A stretch of DNA of 64,000 nt from NCBI RefSeq assembly GCF_003014755.1, contig NZ_PYAW01000003.1, positions 682,001 to 746,000 on the forward strand, written 5' to 3'. A program made the position numbers and the translations under genes. The first letter of the stretch is position 1. Each line of letters begins with the position of its first letter. Source of the stretch: Chitinophaga niastensis (lineage in GTDB: Bacteria; Bacteroidota; Bacteroidia; Chitinophagales; Chitinophagaceae). This document shows, one piece after another, positions 43,360 through 52,228 of the stretch. The notes under the pieces were generated by a model. That model did not search any database. It saw nothing but the letters and a program-made list of their open reading frames with translations, and was not told where the DNA came from.

Positions 43360-44034
43360 ATGCCTAATCTATATATCATAGCTGGTTGTAATGGTGCCGG
43401 AAAAACTACCGCAAGTTATACAGTACTGCCTGAAATGCTTAACTGTAAAGAGTTTGTAAACGCGGATAGTATAGCAGCAGGGCTATCGCCATTTAACCCA
43501 GAGAGCGTAGCTTTTGAAGCGGGTAGAATTATGTTGCGAAGAATAAAGCACTGCTTAAGTGAAAAAGTGGACTTTGCCTTTGAAACAACTTTAGCTACAA
43601 GAAGCTATGTTTCGTTAATTAAAACAGCCAAAAAAGCAGGGTATGAAGTCACTCTACTCTACTTCTGGCTTAAATCACCCGAATTTGCTAAACAGAGGGT
43701 TGCTGAACGGGTAGAAGCAGGAGGCCATAGTATTCCAGCTGATATAATCGAACGCAGATACTACAGAGGAATTTCCAATCTTATGAATTTATATAATCCT
43801 GTTTGTGATAATTGGCTGGTTATTGATACTATGAAAATTATTCCGAATGATGTAATGAGCGGACCTGACAATACAAAAAAAGATCTAACTGAAAAGGTGA
43901 TGCAAGGCATGAGAAAAGCCATGCGTAAACTTGTTGAAACCAGTGCTGTCAACAATAAAGAGCTGGTTGTAGGAGATAAAAATGGTAATCCCCAAAAAGT
44001 ACCGGCAAAGGATTTATTAAAAACACTCCGATAG
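43360..44034 (+). CDS. zeta-toxin-type P-loop kinase, no antitoxin seen
   Basis: The 224-residue protein has the zeta-toxin layout: Walker A GCNGAGKTT at residues 9-17, NADSIAAGLSPF near residue 34, FAFETTLATRSY near residue 72 (catalytic acid and Thr pair), then VAERVEAGGHSIPADIIERRYYRGISN with the conserved Arg residues (quoted as a region). Zeta toxins phosphorylate UDP-N-acetylglucosamine and so block cell-wall synthesis. The usual epsilon antitoxin is absent on both sides. The C-terminal tail KELVVGDKNGNPQKVPAKDLL is polar and may be self-regulating, which is speculation. It looks more AT-rich than its neighbours, which hints at transfer. Confidence 0.85.
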   Translation: MPNLYIIAGCNGAGKTTASYTVLPEMLNCKEFVNADSIAAGLSPFNPESVAFEAGRIMLRRIKHCLSEKVDFAFETTLATRSYVSLIKTAKKAGYEVTLLYFWLKSPEFAKQRVAERVEAGGHSIPADIIERRYYRGISNLMNLYNPVCDNWLVIDTMKIIPNDVMSGPDNTKKDLTEKVMQGMRKAMRKLVETSAVNNKELVVGDKNGNPQKVPAKDLLKTLR

Positions 44035-44169
44035 TCTGCGTGATTTCACCCTTAGATTATTTTTTCAATATAAAATATTTAACATATATTTACAATAACA
44101 TCGCCACTTTAGCGTATGGTGTGATTTGCAGCGATAGCGATATCCTTTAAACACAACATTATTGTACCT

Positions 44170-45009
44170 ATGAACTTCCATATCTATCACCCTTCGGATG
44201 CGCTGCGTCCATTTGTAAAGCAATACTATTATTGGGAAGATAATACCAGCGGTTTGATACAGCTGCCGCAAAACCTGTTTGCCCTCGGCGATCAGTACAT
44301 GGTATTTATCCAGGAAGGGGAAGCCAGTATAAAGCCGGCCCATCACAAAGCCTTTACCCTGCCTCAAAATGCCATCGTCGGACATTTTACCTGTGCCTGT
44401 CAACTGCAGGTGAAGGGGCCCATCAAAATGGTGGTGGTACAATTAAACGCCTATGGCTGCTATCGCTTACTGGGACTGGATGTACCCAACTTTACCAATT
44501 ATTACCGCAACCTCGCATTGCATGATAGTCCGCTATGGATGCAGTTATCAGCAGCATTGCCTAACATACAGCAACAGGAAATAATGCCGTTACTCAATAC
44601 TACCTTCCAGGAAGCATTGGAACAACAGGCATGTACACTGAAACAGGTAGATGAAATGGCGGATTACCTGCTAACCAGCCAGGGTAATGTGAGCGTGGAG
44701 GAATTAACGCATATTTTCGGGATCTCCCGTCCTACGCTGGAGCGCATATTCACGGCTGTTGTGGGCTTACCACCGCAGTTATATGCACGGATGGTTCGTT
44801 ATAAAACCGCGCTACGCTCTTTACAACAACTGAACTTACCACAATGGCAGGCCCAGGTAACACCTACTGCTTATTATAATCAGTCGATGTTTATACAGGA
44901 TTATCTACTGTTTAATCATGAAGCACCTTCTTACTTTACACCTGCTGTGGAGGCCACCATTGCGCATATGCCGGCTTCCGGCCTGCAACAGGTAGCCGTT
45001 GCCAGTTAA
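44170..45009 (+). CDS. AraC family regulator with DUF6597-like sensor
   Basis: The 279-residue protein has an N-terminal DUF6597-like region (FHIYHPSDALRPFVKQYYYW) followed by a cupin-type sensor and a C-terminal HTH of AraC type with VSVEELTHIFGISRPTLERIFTAVVGLPPQLY near residues 176-207 (quoted as a region). The second HTH is shorter and more diverged than usual, ending in YNQSMFIQDYLLFN. It may control the GNAT gene 60 nt downstream. Target and effector are unknown. Confidence 0.82.
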   Translation: MNFHIYHPSDALRPFVKQYYYWEDNTSGLIQLPQNLFALGDQYMVFIQEGEASIKPAHHKAFTLPQNAIVGHFTCACQLQVKGPIKMVVVQLNAYGCYRLLGLDVPNFTNYYRNLALHDSPLWMQLSAALPNIQQQEIMPLLNTTFQEALEQQACTLKQVDEMADYLLTSQGNVSVEELTHIFGISRPTLERIFTAVVGLPPQLYARMVRYKTALRSLQQLNLPQWQAQVTPTAYYNQSMFIQDYLLFNHEAPSYFTPAVEATIAHMPASGLQQVAVAS

Positions 45010-45068
45010 GCAGCTGCAAATAAAATTATTTCCATATTTTAGTAAGCTCAATGCTAACTGAAATAAAT

Positions 45069-45515
45069 ATGGAAACCATCGAAGTAAAAGAAGGAGATTA
45101 TATCATCTCTACAGATAAATCGAAACTGGACGAGAAAGCCATTCATGATTTTCTGGCCAACGAATCTTATTGGGCACAAAACATTCCCCTCAGCGTTGTA
45201 AAAAAATCGCTGGAGGGATCATTGTGTTTTGGGGTATTTCATGAAGATAAACAGATAGGCTTCGCCAGGGTAATTACAGATGGCGTTGCTTTTGCTTACC
45301 TGGCGGATGTATACATGCTGGTGCCTTACCGCGGAAAAGGGCTGTCGAAGTTCCTGATGCGCACCATCATGGCGCATCCTCACCTGCAGGGACTAAGGCG
45401 CTTTATGCTGGTGACCGCGGATGCGCATGAACTATACCGGCAATTTGGGTTTACCAGTGTGCCCAATCCGGAAAAAATCATGCAGATACATAACCCGCAG
45501 GCATATACGAAATAA
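45069..45515 (+). CDS. GNAT family N-acetyltransferase
   Basis: A 148-residue acetyl-CoA-dependent acetyltransferase. From the ATG at 45069 it begins METIEVKEGDYIIS. The central strand FAYLADVYMLVPYRGKGLSKFLM holds the acetyl-CoA pyrophosphate loop (RGKGLS), followed by LRRFMLVTADAHELYRQFGF, the typical last helix and strand. The substrate cannot be told from sequence. It is downstream of an AraC gene and upstream of a cupin gene. Confidence 0.9.
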   Translation: METIEVKEGDYIISTDKSKLDEKAIHDFLANESYWAQNIPLSVVKKSLEGSLCFGVFHEDKQIGFARVITDGVAFAYLADVYMLVPYRGKGLSKFLMRTIMAHPHLQGLRRFMLVTADAHELYRQFGFTSVPNPEKIMQIHNPQAYTK

Positions 45516-45566
45516 AGCATACCATACTTTTTGATTAACTTACTCCAACAACATAACAGGTAACCT

Positions 45567-46070
45567 ATGCAATACAGTGCTGCACATTGGCGTGAACAAC
45601 TGAAACTGCAATCCCATGTAGAAGGCGGCGCCTTCCGCGAAACTTATCGCTCTGAATGGGTATTGGACATGACCACCCTTCCTGCCGGTATTACGGGCAA
45701 CAGGAATGCATCTACCTGCATTTATTTTTTGCTGGAAGAAGGCGAGTTTTCTGCCTTTCACCGCATTGCAGCAGACGAGATCTGGCACTTCTATGATGGC
45801 CATACCCTCACCATCTATGAGATCGCTCCGGGTGGTAATCTGTTGATACACAAGCTGGGACGCGATATACAAAACGGAGAAAATTTACAGGTAATCATTA
45901 CTGCCGGCAACTGGTTTGCTTCCCGGGTAGAAGTCCCCGGCGGTTACGCCCTTACTGGTTGTACCGTTGCTCCGGGCTTCGATTTTGCCGATTTTGAACT
46001 GGCAGAAAAAGCGCCCCTGCAGGCAGCTTATCCACACCATACTGAATTAATTGCCTCCCTGACCCGATAA
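45567..46070 (+). CDS. cupin protein, DUF985 family
   Basis: The 167-residue protein shows DUF985: HVEGGAFRETYRSEW near residue 17, STCIYFLLEEGEFSAFHRIAADEIWHFYDGH near residue 50 (quoted as a region, with His and Glu metal ligands), then NWFASRVEVPGGYALTGCTVAPGFDFADFEL. It is a single beta barrel in the cytoplasm. Members are of unknown function and sometimes are linked to epimerase-like activity. It is preceded by GNAT and followed by a DUF4230 gene with 50 nt between. Confidence 0.9.
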   Translation: MQYSAAHWREQLKLQSHVEGGAFRETYRSEWVLDMTTLPAGITGNRNASTCIYFLLEEGEFSAFHRIAADEIWHFYDGHTLTIYEIAPGGNLLIHKLGRDIQNGENLQVIITAGNWFASRVEVPGGYALTGCTVAPGFDFADFELAEKAPLQAAYPHHTELIASLTR

Positions 46071-46120
46071 CGGCAACGGCTAATCGCTCTTGACTCCGGT
46101 CTTTTTACTAAATTACAGGT

Positions 46121-46738
46121 ATGAAAAGAACCATCTACCTCGTTGTATTAGTATTGCTGGCAATCCTGATATTCTGGCTGGGCAAGCGTTTCGGCAGTAC
46201 CTCGGTGAGTGAGCAGGTAATTTCCAACAGTACCATCGTAAAGGAAATTGCTGAACTGGCCAGTCTGGATGTACAGGGCTCCGCCAGTATTAAGCGCAGC
46301 AATATTGAAGAGAGCGGAGACTGGACCGATAACCTGAAGAAAACTTTTCTCGAAAACACCATCTGGGTAAGTATTCCTTACCAGGCTAAATTTGGTGTAA
46401 ACATTGATGAAAAACTGTTTAAGGTAGAAATGACAGCTAAAAAAATTGTCATCAATCTGCCAGCTCCCCATCTGCTTAGTTATGAGCTGAAAATGGACCG
46501 GATGGAAACTTCCAACCGCAAAGGCTGGCTCCTTTTCCAGAACGATGAAACCTATACAGACGTTCAAAAAAAATTGTACCAGACCTCCAGGGCGCAACTG
46601 GAAAACAATACCATCTATATTGAGCAATCCAAAGAAAAAATAAAGAAAGTGATGATGCAATATTATGCACCATTCCTTAAAGATCATACGCTGGAGATTC
46701 GCTATGGTACAGCCACAGCAGCGCCGGCGCTAAAATAG
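46121..46738 (+). CDS. DUF4230 family membrane-anchored protein
   Basis: The 205-residue protein has one N-terminal membrane anchor (YLVVLVLLAILIFWL) and an extracytoplasmic domain of the DUF4230 type: EQVISNSTIVKEIAELASLDV, FLENTIWVSIPYQAKFGVNI and KIVINLPAPHLLSYEL. Its C-terminal part includes LYQTSRAQLENNTIYIEQSKEKIKKVMMQYY. The family is common in Bacteroidota and uncharacterised. The stop lies 12 nt from that of the convergent gene at 46750. Confidence 0.85.
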   Translation: MKRTIYLVVLVLLAILIFWLGKRFGSTSVSEQVISNSTIVKEIAELASLDVQGSASIKRSNIEESGDWTDNLKKTFLENTIWVSIPYQAKFGVNIDEKLFKVEMTAKKIVINLPAPHLLSYELKMDRMETSNRKGWLLFQNDETYTDVQKKLYQTSRAQLENNTIYIEQSKEKIKKVMMQYYAPFLKDHTLEIRYGTATAAPALK

Positions 46739-46749
46739 GCTAACTGCCT

Positions 46750-47469
46750 TTACGCAGCGTTTTGCGCAATATATTTCACCAGGCTTTTTTTGGCAATAGG
46801 CAACAATGTTTCATCCACTGGCAATACCAATGGTGTTTCCACACAATATACAGCCGGATTAGGTAAGCTGCTGCGCTGACGTATCAGCATGGTTTTAATA
46901 TGCCCGGTGGTATATACCAGGTCCTTTTTATATGCCTCCAGGTATTGTGTACGGATGCCCCGGAATTTCTCATCATGCCTTTCAAAAATGGTAAGGCGGT
47001 AAGTATAAACAAGCGTGTCGCTGTAACGACCATCGCACAGGAACAGGTAACCTTCTGCGGTTTCAAGGGGTACCAGTCCTACGGGGGTAATGCTTAGTTT
47101 ATCTTCCACAAACTCATAGATCTCTGTACCTTCCTTTATAGTGCTGTTTAACTGCGGCAGGGAATATTGGATAATCGTCTCCAGTTCCTGCATCAGTTCA
47201 TCGTCTGCTATCAGTTGTTCATATAGCAGTTGCAGTTTCTCCATATTAACAGCGGTGAGCCGTTTTGGAAACTGCTGTTGTAAAAACTGTTTGTTCTCCC
47301 TGAATGCCAACAGGTTGTTGTAATGGAAAATGATATCTGCCAGTTGTGGGTAGAGTTTGCTTTGGGTGAAGTAGTGATTAATGTCCTGCAGGTAGGCAAG
47401 CAAGGTATATTTTTTCAGCTCAAAGTCGATATAACCGTCTGCAAACCAGGTGTCGCTAAGTGCTCCCAT
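46750..47469 (-). CDS. hypothetical cytoplasmic protein
   Basis: I do not recognise this 239-residue protein. It has no signal peptide or membrane segment. Blocks seen are the N-terminal FELKKYTLLAYLQDINHYF, NMEKLQLLYEQLIADDELMQELETII (helical, coiled-coil-like), VGLVPLETAEGYLFLCDGRY and a basic C-terminal stretch SLVKYIAQNAA. The mix of helical and beta segments gives no family. It may be a regulatory or assembly factor; this is a guess. No operon partner is evident. Confidence 0.6.
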   Translation of the reverse strand: MGALSDTWFADGYIDFELKKYTLLAYLQDINHYFTQSKLYPQLADIIFHYNNLLAFRENKQFLQQQFPKRLTAVNMEKLQLLYEQLIADDELMQELETIIQYSLPQLNSTIKEGTEIYEFVEDKLSITPVGLVPLETAEGYLFLCDGRYSDTLVYTYRLTIFERHDEKFRGIRTQYLEAYKKDLVYTTGHIKTMLIRQRSSLPNPAVYCVETPLVLPVDETLLPIAKKSLVKYIAQNAA

Positions 47470-47722
47470 GTGAATTTAATTTAATGGATCATGTACTGAA
47501 TTTACGAAAAAAAAACCGCAAAAAGGAAGGTTATTTTAAGAATGAAAACTATTTTTAATAATAATTCAGCACCCCTGAAACCATTTACAGCAAAGGATCT
47601 AAGTAGGTAAAAGGGTAGTAAAAGAGTAGGCTATAGGAAAAATATTTTATTACTAACTTTTTTATTAGCGTAATTTTCATAACTTCAGTATATTATTTTT
47701 CATTTTTTTAATTTCAGTTATC

Positions 47723-48043
47723 ATGAACATTTACGTAGCCAACCTGCATTATAGGTTGAACGATGAGGATCTCCATCAGATTTTCAGCGATTTTGGAGAG
47801 GTTACCTCCGCTAAGGTTATCAAAGACCATGAAACCGGCCGCTCACGTGGTTTTGGATTTGTGGAAATGCCTAATCAAGAAGAAGGAGCAAAGGCTATGG
47901 ATAGTTTGAACGGCAGCGAGATCGAAGGTAAGCAATTGATGGTAAACGAAGCAAGACCTAAACAACCGAATAATAATTTTAAAGGTGGCGGTGGTAATAA
48001 CCGTGGCGGCGGAGGATATGGTTCCCGCGACCGTCGTTATTAA
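47723..48043 (+). CDS. RRM-domain RNA-binding protein
   Basis: A 106-residue protein with one RNA recognition motif: RNP2 IYVANL at residues 3-8 and RNP1 RGFGFVEM at 42-49, with the conserved aromatic residues present. A Gly/Asn/Arg-rich tail (residues 84-106) follows. Such bacterial RRM proteins bind single-stranded RNA and are often cold-induced. It has an AT-rich 250-nt upstream region, consistent with a regulated leader, and an intrinsic terminator just after. In Bacteroidota these proteins affect mRNA stability; the role here is inference. Confidence 0.95.
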   Translation: MNIYVANLHYRLNDEDLHQIFSDFGEVTSAKVIKDHETGRSRGFGFVEMPNQEEGAKAMDSLNGSEIEGKQLMVNEARPKQPNNNFKGGGGNNRGGGGYGSRDRRY

Positions 48044-48070
48044 TCCCCTTATTCGGCACAAAGGAACAAG

Positions 48071-48100
48071 AAAAAAGGCGCTCTTAGGAGGGCCTTTTTT
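48071..48100 (+). terminator. intrinsic terminator of the RRM gene
   Basis: AAAAAAGGC at 48071-48079 pairs with GCCTTTTTT at 48092-48100, with a further partial stem (GCTC/GAGG) inside. A T run ends it. It lies directly before palindrome E5. Confidence 0.85.
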
Positions 48101-48108
48101 CGTCTTAA

Positions 48109-48457
48109 ACTGTGATTTTTATGATTAATCTGATGATCCTGATGAGCGAAGATTTCAGCGGGTATTGTCTGAACCAGGATTTTTAGGATTGAATGGATTA
48201 CCCTGATGGATGTTATGCTATTTTAGCAAAGACCATCTTAATAAAAAAAAAGTTAGATAAAGTATAACTAAAAGAAGAAACCCATATCGGTTAACCGATA
48301 TGGGTTTCTTCTTTTAAAATATTGTTAATTAAGATAATCAACCTGATCTTCGGCACCCATCAGGGTAATCCATTCAATCCTAAAAATCCTGGTTCAGACA
48401 ATACCCGCTGAAATCTTCGCTCATCAGGATCATCAGATTAATCATAAAAATCACAGT
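48109..48457. repeat. composite intergenic palindrome E5 with nested modules
   Basis: The outer arms, ACTGTGATTTTTATGATT and its complement at the far end, contain GATTAATCT and GATGATCCT 9-bp units. They end one base before the stop codon of the convergent acyltransferase gene. Inside lies the TTGTCTGAACCAGGATTTTT module seen in E4. In the middle is a perfect 44-bp palindrome (48271-48314). Three levels of inverted repeat are thus nested. Confidence 0.9.
48271..48314. repeat. perfect 44-bp palindrome without loop, at the centre of E5
   Basis: Two exact 22-bp halves meet at GGTT/AACC with no spacer. Pyrimidine-rich outer ends (TTTCTTCTTT) follow on the plus strand. The sequence matches no other palindrome in this window. 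It may be a terminator-like insertion in the apex of E5. Confidence 0.9.
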
Positions 48458-48458
48458 C

Positions 48459-49781
48459 TTAATAGCTCTTCTTTGGATCAAAATTCTCCAGCTCCTGCGC
48501 TACTGCACTCAGGAAAGTAGAACCCAGTGATCCGTCAACGATGCGATGATCATAGGACATGGAGAGATACATCATATGCCTGATACCAATAGTATCACCC
48601 TGTTCAGTTTCTATCACTACCGGACGTTTTTTGATAGCGCCAACGGCCAGGATAGCTACTTGTGGCTGGTTAATGATAGGTGTTCCCATCAAACTACCAA
48701 AGGTGCCCACATTGGTGAGGGTAAAAGTACCGCTCTGTGTATCTTCCGGTTTCAGCTTATTCTGACGTGCGGAATTAGCCAGGTGATTTACCTGTTTGGT
48801 AAGACCTACCAGGTTGAGTACTTCTGCACTTTTAATAACCGGAACAATCAGGTTACCACTTGGTAACGCAGTGGCCATTCCTATGTTGATATCTTTCTTA
48901 ATAATAATTTTATCCCCATCCAGTGAACAGTTGATCAACGGGAAACGCTTGATACACTTCACAATCGCCTCTATAAACAATGGTGTGAAAGTAAGCTTCT
49001 CGCCTTCGCGTTTTTCGAAATCACCCTTTACACGATCGCGCCATTTCACCAAATTGGTGACATCGGCTTCTGCAAAGCTGGTTACGTGCGGGCTGGTATG
49101 TTTGCTCATCACCATGTGATTAGCAATCAGCTTACGCATACGATCCATTTCAATAATCTCTACATTACCGCTATAGGTAGGAGAAGAAACGGTGGTAGTA
49201 ACCGCCGGTGGACGGGCAGCAGCAACGGAAGCTGTTACCGGTGCAGGTGTAACGTCTGCAACGATTTTACCTTCTTTACGATCTGCTACATATTGTAAAA
49301 TATCTCTTTTTGTAACACGGCCATCATTGCCGGAGCCAGGAATCTTCTCCAGGTCAGCAAAGCTCACGCCTTCCTGTTGTGCAATAGTGAGTACCAGCGG
49401 AGAATAAAATTTAGCCCCACCGCCGGATACAGCTACTTCCCCAACAGATGCGGAAGTATGAACCGGTGCGGAAGTAAATTTAGGTTCCGTGGAAACAGAT
49501 GTCACAGGTGCAACAGGAGATGAAGCCGCTGCTGCATCAGCATTGGTATTAATGCGGGCAATGACAGTACCGACAGCTACCACATCATTTTCATTAAAGA
49601 GCAGTTCCGTGATCTCCCCTTCTGCAATAGAAGGAACCTCGCTATCCACTTTGTCAGTAGCAATTTCAAGCACGGTTTCATCCACTTTTATGTGATCACC
49701 GGTCTTTTTATGCCAACGCAAAATGGTGGCTTCCATGATGCTCTCCCCCATTTTTGGCATTACCAATTCTACAATGGCCAT
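48459..49781 (-). CDS. dihydrolipoyl acyltransferase (E2) of a 2-oxo acid dehydrogenase complex
   Basis: From the ATG at 49781 the protein is 440 residues. A single lipoyl domain (residues 1-75, lipoylated Lys44 in EIATDKVDSEVPS) is followed by an Ala/Pro/Val-rich linker, an E1/E3-binding domain (FYSPLVLTIAQQEGVSFADLEKIPGSGNDGRVTKRDIL region) and the catalytic domain ending in SMSYDHRIVDGSLGS with the HRxxDG active-site His and Asp. The E2 transfers acyl groups to CoA. No E1 or E3 gene is nearby, so the complex (pyruvate, branched-chain or 2-oxoglutarate type) cannot be told. A TATTTTTG -7 box lies at 49809-49816. Confidence 0.95.
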   Translation of the reverse strand: MAIVELVMPKMGESIMEATILRWHKKTGDHIKVDETVLEIATDKVDSEVPSIAEGEITELLFNENDVVAVGTVIARINTNADAAAASSPVAPVTSVSTEPKFTSAPVHTSASVGEVAVSGGGAKFYSPLVLTIAQQEGVSFADLEKIPGSGNDGRVTKRDILQYVADRKEGKIVADVTPAPVTASVAAARPPAVTTTVSSPTYSGNVEIIEMDRMRKLIANHMVMSKHTSPHVTSFAEADVTNLVKWRDRVKGDFEKREGEKLTFTPLFIEAIVKCIKRFPLINCSLDGDKIIIKKDINIGMATALPSGNLIVPVIKSAEVLNLVGLTKQVNHLANSARQNKLKPEDTQSGTFTLTNVGTFGSLMGTPIINQPQVAILAVGAIKKRPVVIETEQGDTIGIRHMMYLSMSYDHRIVDGSLGSTFLSAVAQELENFDPKKSY

Positions 49782-49851
49782 AAGATTGATTTTAGCTTTA
49801 GTGCCCAACAAAAATAAGGGAATTGTACCAATTCAAAATACGCCAATATCC

Positions 49852-51099
49852 TTATTCTAAGATCAGTTTACGCAATTCATTCATAGCGTAAACTGCCGTC
49901 ATTTGTATATTCCTCTCCCGGTCGTAGCGCAGCTGATATTTTACTGTCACTGCTTTAGTGGCATCCCCTACCGCTATCCATACAGTGCCAACGGGCTTCT
50001 CCGGCGTACCACCATCAGGTCCCATGATGCCGGATACGGCAATGGCGTAATCAACTTCCAGCAATTTGAGCGCGCCTGCCAGCATTTCACGTACGGTGGC
50101 CTCACTCACAGCTCCATGTGCCTCCAGCGTTTCCTTTTTCACCCCTAACAACTTCATTTTCATTTCGTTGGCGTAGGTAACAGCACTGCCTTTAAAATAA
50201 GCCGAACTTCCGGGAATAGCGGTAATAGCGCTCGAAATATAGCCACCGGTGCAGCTTTCAGCGGTACCCATGGTTTTACCTTTTTCCAGAAGCAATCTCC
50301 CTACTACATCACTGATAACAATATCCTGATCAGTAACCGTAATATCCAATAATATCTCTTTCATTTCATGAAAGAGGATACTCAACTCCGCAGCAGTGGT
50401 AAGTTTATCATCACCAAAGGCGGTGAGCCGCAGTTTCAGCAAACTATAGCTGGGCAGATAAGCCAGTTTAATATGTGCAGGCAACTTAGTTTCAAAGGCT
50501 ACCAGTCGCTCGGCAACAAAAGATTCTCCCATACCGGAAGTCACCAGTGTTTGATGCACAACAGAAGGGGTACGAAAATGTTGCGCTAATTGCGGCAACA
50601 CGTAATTTTCCATCATACCCTGCATTTCGTGCGGTACACCGGGCATAGACACATAAATCTTACCTTCTTTCTCAAACCACATGCCTGGTGCGGTTCCTCT
50701 CATATTATCAATGACCGTACACGCTTCCGGCACCATACTCTGATCTATATTGCGCTGCAATAAGGGTAAACCCCGGCTTTCAAAAATATGCAGCACATTT
50801 TTCAGTGCTACCTCATTTTGTACCAGGTGCGTATTAAAATATTCGCAAAGCGTTGGTTTTGTGATGTCATCTGCTGTGGGGCCCAGTCCTCCTGTGATCA
50901 GTACAATATCCGAAACAGCGGCCTCTTTGGCCATGGCTTCCATGATATCTTCTTTTATATCGCCAATGGCTACACGCCGATGCACCCAGATACCAATAGC
51001 ATTCAGCTGCTGCGCTATCCAGGCGGAGTTGGTGTCGATTGTTTGTCCTATCAGCAGTTCATCTCCAATGGTGATAATACTGGTTGTTATCTTATCCAC
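49852..51099 (-). CDS. CinA-like competence/damage protein (nicotinamide-nucleotide amidase type)
   Basis: The 415-residue protein is a two-domain CinA. The N-terminal MoaB/MogA-like domain begins SIITIGDELLIGQTIDTNSA and has LVTGGLGPTADDITKPTL-like sequence (here LITGGLGPTADDITKPT). The C-terminal CinA/PncC domain has TAESCTGGYISSAITAIPGSS with the Ser nucleophile and AVSGIMGPDGGTPEKPVGTVW. The enzyme hydrolyses NMN and ADP-ribose-like nucleotides in pyridine-nucleotide recycling; an older link to competence is weak. It lies 120 nt upstream of a thioesterase gene on the same strand, with palindrome E9 between them. Confidence 0.95.
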   Translation of the reverse strand: MDKITTSIITIGDELLIGQTIDTNSAWIAQQLNAIGIWVHRRVAIGDIKEDIMEAMAKEAAVSDIVLITGGLGPTADDITKPTLCEYFNTHLVQNEVALKNVLHIFESRGLPLLQRNIDQSMVPEACTVIDNMRGTAPGMWFEKEGKIYVSMPGVPHEMQGMMENYVLPQLAQHFRTPSVVHQTLVTSGMGESFVAERLVAFETKLPAHIKLAYLPSYSLLKLRLTAFGDDKLTTAAELSILFHEMKEILLDITVTDQDIVISDVVGRLLLEKGKTMGTAESCTGGYISSAITAIPGSSAYFKGSAVTYANEMKMKLLGVKKETLEAHGAVSEATVREMLAGALKLLEVDYAIAVSGIMGPDGGTPEKPVGTVWIAVGDATKAVTVKYQLRYDRERNIQMTAVYAMNELRKLILE

Positions 51100-51124
51100 G
51101 TGGTTTCATTTTAATGGAAGCATT

Positions 51125-51215
51125 TAGCCTTTAGCGATTAGCTTTTAGCTAAATACAGCGAAGATAAAATAGTATTCTTTATTGCATTCAGCTAAAAGCT
51201 AATCGCTAAAGGCTA
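51125..51215. repeat. intergenic palindrome E9 (TTAGC family)
   Basis: Perfect 26-bp arms, TAGCCTTTAGCGATTAGC plus TTTTAGCT and complement, flank about 39 nt of AT-rich loop. The arm matches that of E8 at 22464. It fills the space between two minus-strand genes and lies 4 nt from the thioesterase stop. Confidence 0.9.
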
Positions 51216-51219
51216 ACAG

Positions 51220-51630
51220 CTATTTAAAAAACGGCGCCAGCACTTCTTTAAGTGCATCCGGCAAACCTGCTTTTTGCCGGGTATTTACATCTATAAATAC
51301 CAGCGTGGTTACACCTACATTTAATAATTCGTTCTTTTCATTATACAACTCACTGTGAAACTGTATCTTAGAACTGTTGGGCAGTTCTTTTAGTATAGTC
51401 TTCACCGTTATCAGGTTGTCGTAATAAGCAGGGCGAAAATATTTTACATTTAATTCGGCAACCGGCATCATTACGCCTTGCTCTTCCAGCTCGCGATACG
51501 TGAAACCCAGTTCCCGTATAGCTTCTGCCCTTCCTACTTCATAATACAAGCCATAGTTGCCATAATACAGGTATCCCATCTGGTCTGTTTCACCATAACG
51601 CACCCTGATCGTAGTTGTACTGATAAACAT
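51220..51630 (-). CDS. acyl-CoA thioesterase, hotdog fold (YbgC/FadM-like)
   Basis: The 136-residue hotdog protein matches YbgC-type thioesterases: TTIRVRYGETDQMGYLYYGNYGLYYEVGRAEAIRELG (residues 6-42, quoted as a region) holds the conserved Asp of the RxxDxDxxGHxNN group, here in the GETDQMG variant. The last strand is LLNVGVTTLVFIDVNTR. It hydrolyses acyl-CoA in the cytoplasm, of unknown chain length. It precedes a DoxX gene on the same strand. Confidence 0.92.
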   Translation of the reverse strand: MFISTTTIRVRYGETDQMGYLYYGNYGLYYEVGRAEAIRELGFTYRELEEQGVMMPVAELNVKYFRPAYYDNLITVKTILKELPNSSKIQFHSELYNEKNELLNVGVTTLVFIDVNTRQKAGLPDALKEVLAPFFK

Positions 51631-51674
51631 GGTTCCTTCAATATTTTTTATCCGAAAAAATTCACACTAAATTT

Positions 51675-52082
51675 TTATTTACCCAATGCGCCATCTAAAG
51701 AAAATTTGCCCGGGCCTGTAAACAGGAGCGTTACAAATGCTGCCAGAAATAAAACAGCTAATTCTTTCTCCGTGATTGGCTTAGCCCCATCAATGATAAA
51801 AATGATGACGCTCATACAGATGATCAGTGGGATGGTGGCCAATCTGGTCAACAATCCCAATATCAGGAATACCCCACAAAATACTTCCGCAAAAACTGTC
51901 ATGCCCAACGAAATTTTATGTCCTACACCCAAAGGATCGGGAAAAGAATTCATTTTGGCAGTAAAATTGATCAGCTTGGGCCAGCCATGCGTCAGTATCA
52001 GACCACCAAATACCAGTCGGAGTACTAGCATGGAAAAACTTACGGCGCCATTTGTAAAGCCGGTAGAGAACAGTTTTCTCAT
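51675..52082 (-). CDS. DoxX family membrane protein
   Basis: From the ATG at 52082 the protein is 135 residues with four membrane segments of the DoxX type: AVSFSMLVLRLVFGGLILTHGWPKLIN near residue 11 (quoted as a region), GMTVFAEVFCGVFLILGLLTRLATIPLII, and a last segment LAVLFLAAFVTLLFTGPGKFSLDG. The GWPK motif after the first segment is typical. Its role in the membrane is not known; DoxX proteins are linked to redox stress. This is the third DoxX-type gene of the window (others at 855 and 14594). Confidence 0.9.
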   Translation of the reverse strand: MRKLFSTGFTNGAVSFSMLVLRLVFGGLILTHGWPKLINFTAKMNSFPDPLGVGHKISLGMTVFAEVFCGVFLILGLLTRLATIPLIICMSVIIFIIDGAKPITEKELAVLFLAAFVTLLFTGPGKFSLDGALGK

Positions 52083-52228
52083 AGTAGGTAAGGTTTTTGC
52101 GCTTAAAATAATTTGTCGCAATATAGCTTAATAGCCTTTTTCTTGTATCCGGAGTTATCCACATTGTTGGAAACACAATCGAAAAAGAAAAGATATAACT
52201 TTTATATTTGCTGATACCGCAAAGACTT

